A program made the translations under genes and the position numbers. DNA of 64,000 bases from an uncultured Bacteroidales bacterium (GTDB lineage: Bacteria > Bacteroidota > Bacteroidia > Bacteroidales > F082), in NCBI GenBank assembly GCA_947303055.1, contig CAMYXV010000002.1, forward strand, positions 1 to 64,000. The letters are read 5' to 3'. The notes beneath the pieces are model-generated. The model was not told the origin of the DNA and ran no database searches. It was given only the letters and a program-made list of their open reading frames with translations. The first letter of the stretch is position 1. Each line of letters starts with the position of its first letter. Of this stretch, positions 58,790-64,000 are shown piece after piece.

Positions 58790-61375
58790 TTATCTGATCA
58801 CCGTAATGCGCTTGGTGACATCGCCATTGTCGGTGAGGATGCGCACCATGTAGACGCCAGTCTCGACGTTGCTCAAGTTGATGTCGACCGACTCGCCTTG
58901 GCAAGCCATTTCGTACACCATCTGACCCATCAAGTTGTAAACCGTGATGTGGTTCAAGCCTTGACCCTCCACAGTGAAGCGGCCGACGGTAGGATTCGGA
59001 AACACGGAAACACCATTCGACTCCATATCGTTGACACCGTCATAGGAATAAGGTGCATGGAGATAGAATTGGTTGTGGTCATAAATCCAGTAGGCCGGTG
59101 ACGAGGTGCAATCCAAATCGCCATAATAGGCATAGAGTTTATAGTAGTAGTCACCTTCTTGGTTAGCGGAATTATCAGTGTAAGAAGTGGCTGATGCACC
59201 CAAAAGTTTGATTCTCTCATAAGTGCCGTCCTCACCAAACTTTCTGAAGAGGTAATAGCCGGAGAGACCGTCGTGGGGCTCAGGCTTGTCCCATTTCAGT
59301 TTGATCTTGTAAGAGGCACCCGTATATTCGAAGTCGATGTTAGTGGCGGGATGGCAAGCACCGGCAGAAGCGCATGACTCATTGGAATACTGGCCGTTTT
59401 CGCCACCATAATAGAGATAACCGACCACATAGCAGTGACCACCTTCAGGAGCGTTTTCGTCGACGAAGGAAGTGCCTTCGGGAATCAGGCGATGGAGCAA
59501 ACCGTCACGATACACCGTGTAGCCATAGCCGTCAGGACGAATAGGATCCCAAGAGACATTGATGTTGTTCGGGTTGTTTTCATCAACAAGGGCCACCAAA
59601 TTGGTAGGAACGCCTTGGCCGGCAGTGCTTCCGCAACCGTTGTTGGTCTCAAAGAAGATGCCTTCCGGGAAATCATCAGAGTTGCCGCTAAACGTGTAGA
59701 CCGTATTGTTTTGCGAGTCCTTGATAGAGAAGGCCATTGAGAAGGCAGCACCTGTCGGAGCCGACCAACCGAACGAAACCTGACCCACAGGCATGTCGAT
59801 CGGGAAGGACTGTACGGAGGATGTGGTGGTTGTCACCTGCATGAAATCCGTACCAGCGGCATTGTAGATATGAATCTTACCGCCACGGAAACCTGTGAAC
59901 GAAGCTTGGGTAATATTGATTGTCCAGCCGCAAGTGGGACCGAAAGCAATGTTGTTGACAGCAACAACCTTACCATGAGCGCCATCACAAATAGCATAAA
60001 CCGAATACTTGAAAGCATCGAAACGCGGTACGCGGTCGTCAGTAATGGTCATATTAGCGCCAGGTGTAACGTTGTCTTCCGTGTAGATGATTTCATTGTT
60101 ACGGCAAACCACGATTTGATCAATGCTGGAAAGATTGCTGTTGTTCAAAGTCTTTGAAGGGTTAGTCCATGAAACCGTAGCCGACAGCACGTTGTTGGCG
60201 GCAGGGGTCACAACGAGGTTGGTGGGGGCTTGAGCAGTGCTGTTATAAACGCCTTCAGGAACGAAATTGAAGATGGCACCATCGCTCGTGTTGTAATCCA
60301 TCAAATCGAAATCGTAATAATCGTCGCCGCTTCCGCTCCAACCCCAGTTGTAGTGGAACAAACCATTGTCATCATAGCCGTCGCACACGAAAGCGTGACC
60401 ACCTTCAGAGCTTTGGCCAGAATAATAGAGCGGCCAGCCCATGTCAAACGACTCCTTTAACATAGAAGCCCAGACATCGTATGTGTAGCTGTCTCTACTT
60501 CTATATACTGCTTGGTTGGTATAACTAAAATATTGACGAATGCTTTGAGGGACATCCTGCGAATAGGCACCGCTGCCGTCAGGAGCATACATCATATTCA
60601 CAGAAACACCACAATGGTACATCAACGTGGCAACAGCTTCGATTTGCTCTTGAGGTGAGTTGTTCGAAAGGTAGATCGGCATATTGTCCCAATCGTAAGT
60701 GGTCTCGCCAAAGTTGGCTGAAAGGCCAGGATAGGAAGGATAACCAGGGCCACCTGAATTGTAGGTATGGGAACCCGTTCCTTTTACAGGATGATTCCAG
60801 TACTTCATCATCTGGCTCATGGCAGTAGCAACGCAGCCTGCATAGCAACGGCCACCAGGACCGCCAGCTGCCTCAGGGCAATATAAATTGTAAGGAGTGC
60901 CCTGATCCCATCTGGTCTGCACGAGATAGAATTTCTCACGACCACCATGGCGTGAAATCAGTCTTCCTGAGTTCATTACGCTCTCCCATTCAGCAGCGAT
61001 TTTGGGAGCGGCTTTGCCCGTGAGTCTTCCAGTACGGCTGGCAATCAACTGGTCGAGCATGTAGCCCAATTCAGGATTGATGTTCGTGTCGAAGTTGCGT
61101 TCATCGGAATAACCAATAATAGGACGATAAAAATCATCGGCTGACACCATGACGAAACCGTTAGTGCCGACATTGAACACATAGAAGCAAGCCTCGCCGC
61201 GGGTAGAAGTGCCCGTATAGACCAAGGTAAGGTCATCCATTTGGCGCAACTGCTGGAAGTTGGCTTGGACAAATTGTTGTCCCACATACTTAGCCTGGCT
61301 CACATTGACCGGATTGGCTTGCACCATACCGATGCCAAGAACCAAGGCAAGCAGACTCATTAAATACTTCTTCAT
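58790..61375 (-). CDS. C10-family (streptopain-like) cysteine protease with T9SS-type C-terminal sorting domain
   Basis: 861 aa; AGGPGGRCYAGCVATAMSQMMKYWNHP, GGHAFVCDGYDDNGLFHYNWGWSGSGDDYY, C-terminal VSVFPNPTVGRFTVEGQGLNHITVYNLMGQMVYE...GVYMVRI. Confidence 0.94.
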   Translation of the reverse strand: MKKYLMSLLALVLGIGMVQANPVNVSQAKYVGQQFVQANFQQLRQMDDLTLVYTGTSTRGEACFYVFNVGTNGFVMVSADDFYRPIIGYSDERNFDTNINPELGYMLDQLIASRTGRLTGKAAPKIAAEWESVMNSGRLISRHGGREKFYLVQTRWDQGTPYNLYCPEAAGGPGGRCYAGCVATAMSQMMKYWNHPVKGTGSHTYNSGGPGYPSYPGLSANFGETTYDWDNMPIYLSNNSPQEQIEAVATLMYHCGVSVNMMYAPDGSGAYSQDVPQSIRQYFSYTNQAVYRSRDSYTYDVWASMLKESFDMGWPLYYSGQSSEGGHAFVCDGYDDNGLFHYNWGWSGSGDDYYDFDLMDYNTSDGAIFNFVPEGVYNSTAQAPTNLVVTPAANNVLSATVSWTNPSKTLNNSNLSSIDQIVVCRNNEIIYTEDNVTPGANMTITDDRVPRFDAFKYSVYAICDGAHGKVVAVNNIAFGPTCGWTINITQASFTGFRGGKIHIYNAAGTDFMQVTTTTSSVQSFPIDMPVGQVSFGWSAPTGAAFSMAFSIKDSQNNTVYTFSGNSDDFPEGIFFETNNGCGSTAGQGVPTNLVALVDENNPNNINVSWDPIRPDGYGYTVYRDGLLHRLIPEGTSFVDENAPEGGHCYVVGYLYYGGENGQYSNESCASAGACHPATNIDFEYTGASYKIKLKWDKPEPHDGLSGYYLFRKFGEDGTYERIKLLGASATSYTDNSANQEGDYYYKLYAYYGDLDCTSSPAYWIYDHNQFYLHAPYSYDGVNDMESNGVSVFPNPTVGRFTVEGQGLNHITVYNLMGQMVYEMACQGESVDINLSNVETGVYMVRILTDNGDVTKRITVIR

Positions 61376-61476
61376 TGTAGTTGAATTTTAGATTAGATTC
61401 TGTTTTAAGGGTGCAAATATAGTCATTTTCTCAAAACCAATCGCTTCGACCACCGACAAAGTTGAAAAAAACTCCA

Positions 61477-64000
61477 TTAATGGACGATTGAAACGCGACG
61501 CGACAACTGACCTTGTGCCGATTCTATTCTTATCAGATAGATGCCTTCATTCCAATCTGACACATTGATTTTCATCATATCACCTTCAACATCAGCATCG
61601 TAAACGAATTGTCCGAGCATATTATACACCGTCACATGGGTCATGCCTTCCACCTCGATATTGATGCTTTGGTCGGCAGGGTTCGGGAACAAACTGACTC
61701 TCTGAACCTCATTCTCCATCACCTCCGTGGGCGAATAATACACTTTCAAGTAGAACAAATTGGAATCGCCTTTCACCGATGCGGGTGCCGATGTGCAGTC
61801 GGTGGCACTATAGTAGGCATAGAGACGGTAGAAATAATGGCCTTCCTGGTTGGCAGTATTGTCGGTGTAACTGGTCGCAGAAGCACCCAGCAACTTGATT
61901 CTTTCATAGTCGCCGTCTTCGCCTTGCCTGCGGAACAAATAATAGCCTGAAAGCCCATCTGCAGGTTCCGGCTTGTCCCATTTGAGCTTGATTTTGTAAT
62001 TGTTGCCGACATATTCATAATCGAAATTGGTGGCACCCATACAGTCGCCCGCCGAGGCACAGGTCTCATTGGAATGGCCTGTCTCGCCACCCAGACCCAA
62101 AGCAGTCACCGTATAGCAATGGCCTGCATCGAGGTTCTCATCGACAAAACGCATTTCTGTTGAGAAGCCATAGAGACGGTCATCGCGATAGATATTGTAA
62201 CCATAATCAGGTGCAGCACCATCGTGAACCCATGTCAAGACGGCATTATCTCCTTCCTTCTCTGCCCTCAATTGATAAGGCGACTGATAGGTTATTTCAT
62301 TGCCGCAACCATTGTTGACTTCATAGAAGATGCCTTCTGCCATACCGTTGGAGCTCCCTTGATAGGTAAACACCGTGTTGTTCTCAGAATCCTTGATAAC
62401 CAACGACATATTACCTACAGTGGCGCTGGGAGCGGTCCATCCGAAACTATTCATTCCCACTGGCACAAGGAAATTAAGTGTGGAGGGAACGGAATTGCTG
62501 ATGGTGAAGCGCTGGATTTCCTTCCCCGTGACCGAATACAGCGACACATAGCCACCAGCCCAGCCTTGGAAAGCCGTCGATTGCATAATGATTTTCCATT
62601 CGCATGAGGGGCTTACCAGCACTTTCTCGACCTTGGCCGATGCGCCATGTTGTCCATCTATAACGGCATAGACAGCATAGTCAAAGCAGTCATAATACGG
62701 AACCGTTTCGTCCACAAAACTCATCTCGGCGCCAGGCACGACATTGTCCTCAGCGTAAACTACCTGACCATCACGAGTCACCACAATTTGGTCAATAACG
62801 GTCAGTGGAGCGCTGGTCAAGGTGAGTGTAGGGTTCTTCCAAGTGACGGAAGCCGAAAGTGTCCCATCGGTAGCAGGAACGACATTCATATTGGTAGGTG
62901 CATTGGCTGTGGCCGCATAAATCTCAGCAGGCACGTAGTTGTAAATGACGCTTTCGCCATCTGTATAGCCATGGTCGTCAATGTTGAACCAACCATCACT
63001 GCTACCGCTCCAACCCCAGTTGAAATGCACCATGTCGTTATCGTTGTAACCATCAAGCACGTAGGCGTGACCACCGCCGCGATGCACCATAGGCCAACTC
63101 ATATCGATTGCGTCAATAATCAACTGCATATAGGCTTCATGGGTATAATCCTCTCGATAAAGGTTGTCCATACGGTTAGTATAGAAGAAATAGGCAGGCA
63201 TGGTTTGACAAAGCTTACCCGTTACAGCACCACTGCTCGTAGGACGGTAGTTCATATCCACACTGACACCCACATGATAAATCAGCTGAGCCACAGCCTC
63301 AATCTGCTCGATCGGAGAGTTGGCAGAGATGGAATTGGGCATATTTTCCCAGTCGTAGGTCGCTTGGCCGAAATTGACGGTCAAGGGGCCGTATTCCGGA
63401 TGGTCTTCAGGATAGTAAGTATGGCTTCCCTGTCCCTGCAAAGGATGGTCCCAATACTTCATCAACTGGGCAGCGGCTGTTGCCACGCAACCTGCGTAGC
63501 AGTGTCCGCCAGGACCGCCTTCGCCCTCAGGGCAGAAATAGTTGTAGGGATAGTTCTGATTCCATGTGGTCTGCACGAGGTAAGCGTCTTCCCTACCGCC
63601 ATGACGCGAAACAAGGCGGCCGCTCTTCTCCAGCATGGTCCAATCTGCGGCCACGGCAAAAGGAGCAGACACCTTCGTGGCGGCTTCCATCACCCCTTGA
63701 CGGACGACTTCCAGATAATCTGCCAAAGCGGGAGCCATATCATTGGGATTGAAAGTGCCTTCATCAGAATAGCCGATAATGGGACGATAATTATCATCGG
63801 CTGAGAGAATGACGAAACCCGTGTCGCCAATGTTATAAACATAATAACAAGCTTCTCCACTTTCGGAATAGGCCGTGTAAACCAAATCCATATCGGAACT
63901 CTGACGAGTGAACTCGAAGTTAGCCTTCACAAAAGATTGTCCCAAGCGTTTTGCAGTCTCTTGGTCGACTGGACGCGCTTGAAGCGCAATGCCCGTCACA
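61477..64000 (-). CDS. Second C10-family cysteine protease with T9SS-type domain, 5' end beyond window
   Basis: 840 aa seen; GEGGPGGHCYAGCVATAAAQLMKYWDHP, GGHAYVLDGYNDNDMVHFNWGWSGSSDGW, SLFPNPADQSINIEVEGMTHVTVYNMLGQFVYD. The GTG at the window edge is probably internal to the signal peptide. Confidence 0.93.
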   Translation of the reverse strand, partial: VTGIALQARPVDQETAKRLGQSFVKANFEFTRQSSDMDLVYTAYSESGEACYYVYNIGDTGFVILSADDNYRPIIGYSDEGTFNPNDMAPALADYLEVVRQGVMEAATKVSAPFAVAADWTMLEKSGRLVSRHGGREDAYLVQTTWNQNYPYNYFCPEGEGGPGGHCYAGCVATAAAQLMKYWDHPLQGQGSHTYYPEDHPEYGPLTVNFGQATYDWENMPNSISANSPIEQIEAVAQLIYHVGVSVDMNYRPTSSGAVTGKLCQTMPAYFFYTNRMDNLYREDYTHEAYMQLIIDAIDMSWPMVHRGGGHAYVLDGYNDNDMVHFNWGWSGSSDGWFNIDDHGYTDGESVIYNYVPAEIYAATANAPTNMNVVPATDGTLSASVTWKNPTLTLTSAPLTVIDQIVVTRDGQVVYAEDNVVPGAEMSFVDETVPYYDCFDYAVYAVIDGQHGASAKVEKVLVSPSCEWKIIMQSTAFQGWAGGYVSLYSVTGKEIQRFTISNSVPSTLNFLVPVGMNSFGWTAPSATVGNMSLVIKDSENNTVFTYQGSSNGMAEGIFYEVNNGCGNEITYQSPYQLRAEKEGDNAVLTWVHDGAAPDYGYNIYRDDRLYGFSTEMRFVDENLDAGHCYTVTALGLGGETGHSNETCASAGDCMGATNFDYEYVGNNYKIKLKWDKPEPADGLSGYYLFRRQGEDGDYERIKLLGASATSYTDNTANQEGHYFYRLYAYYSATDCTSAPASVKGDSNLFYLKVYYSPTEVMENEVQRVSLFPNPADQSINIEVEGMTHVTVYNMLGQFVYDADVEGDMMKINVSDWNEGIYLIRIESAQGQLSRRVSIVH

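Noticed and set aside
58716-58904. N-terminal extension of the M15 peptidase ORF (57999..58904)
   Set aside because: It covers the terminator hairpin and the antisense 3' end of the C10 gene. The signal peptide start at 58715 is far better.
62647-63804. 385-aa plus-strand ORF opposite the second C10 protease
   Set aside because: Antisense to a strongly supported protease; no recognisable domain.

Overview
This looks like a 64 kb chromosomal window from a Bacteroidales-type genome, judged from TAnnTTTG-like promoters, T9SS-type C-terminal domains, PEGA/FISUMP/SUMF1 proteins and a short group-1 sigma factor. It carries many housekeeping genes: Fe-superoxide dismutase, rpoD-like sigma, HtrA, MltG, phosphomannomutase, RecR, LigA, enolase, Nth, LolE-type permease, NamZ-like DUF1343, HppA, a bifunctional nuclease, ThyA and FolA. 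It also has tRNA-Tyr(GTA), tRNA-Arg(TCT) and two large C10-type cysteine proteases. The observations I think most deserve follow-up are these. (1) A 34-52 kb accessory locus holds an ECF sigma factor whose overlapping partner gene looks like an anti-sigma protein with an internal C39-like cysteine-peptidase domain. Five nearby genes carry an identically spaced 32-nt bipartite upstream motif (YRGACTA-N18-CWCTATT), which is a candidate dedicated regulon. (2) A pair of AT-rich HEPN-like genes lies only 7 bp downstream of a gene cluster headed by that motif. (3) A chimeric ORF fuses a J-domain to a LolD-like ABC ATPase and is preceded by a diverged duplicate of the LolD 5' end. (4) A DUF559 endonuclease domain bounded by about 35-bp inverted repeats appears to be inserted in-frame at the 3' end of a GNAT gene. 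(5) An apparent operon joins a SpoIIE/RsbW/STAS partner-switching module to split (p)ppGpp synthetase and hydrolase genes. No CRISPR array, rRNA, integrase or transposase was seen. All family assignments come from reading motifs by eye; no database search was run.
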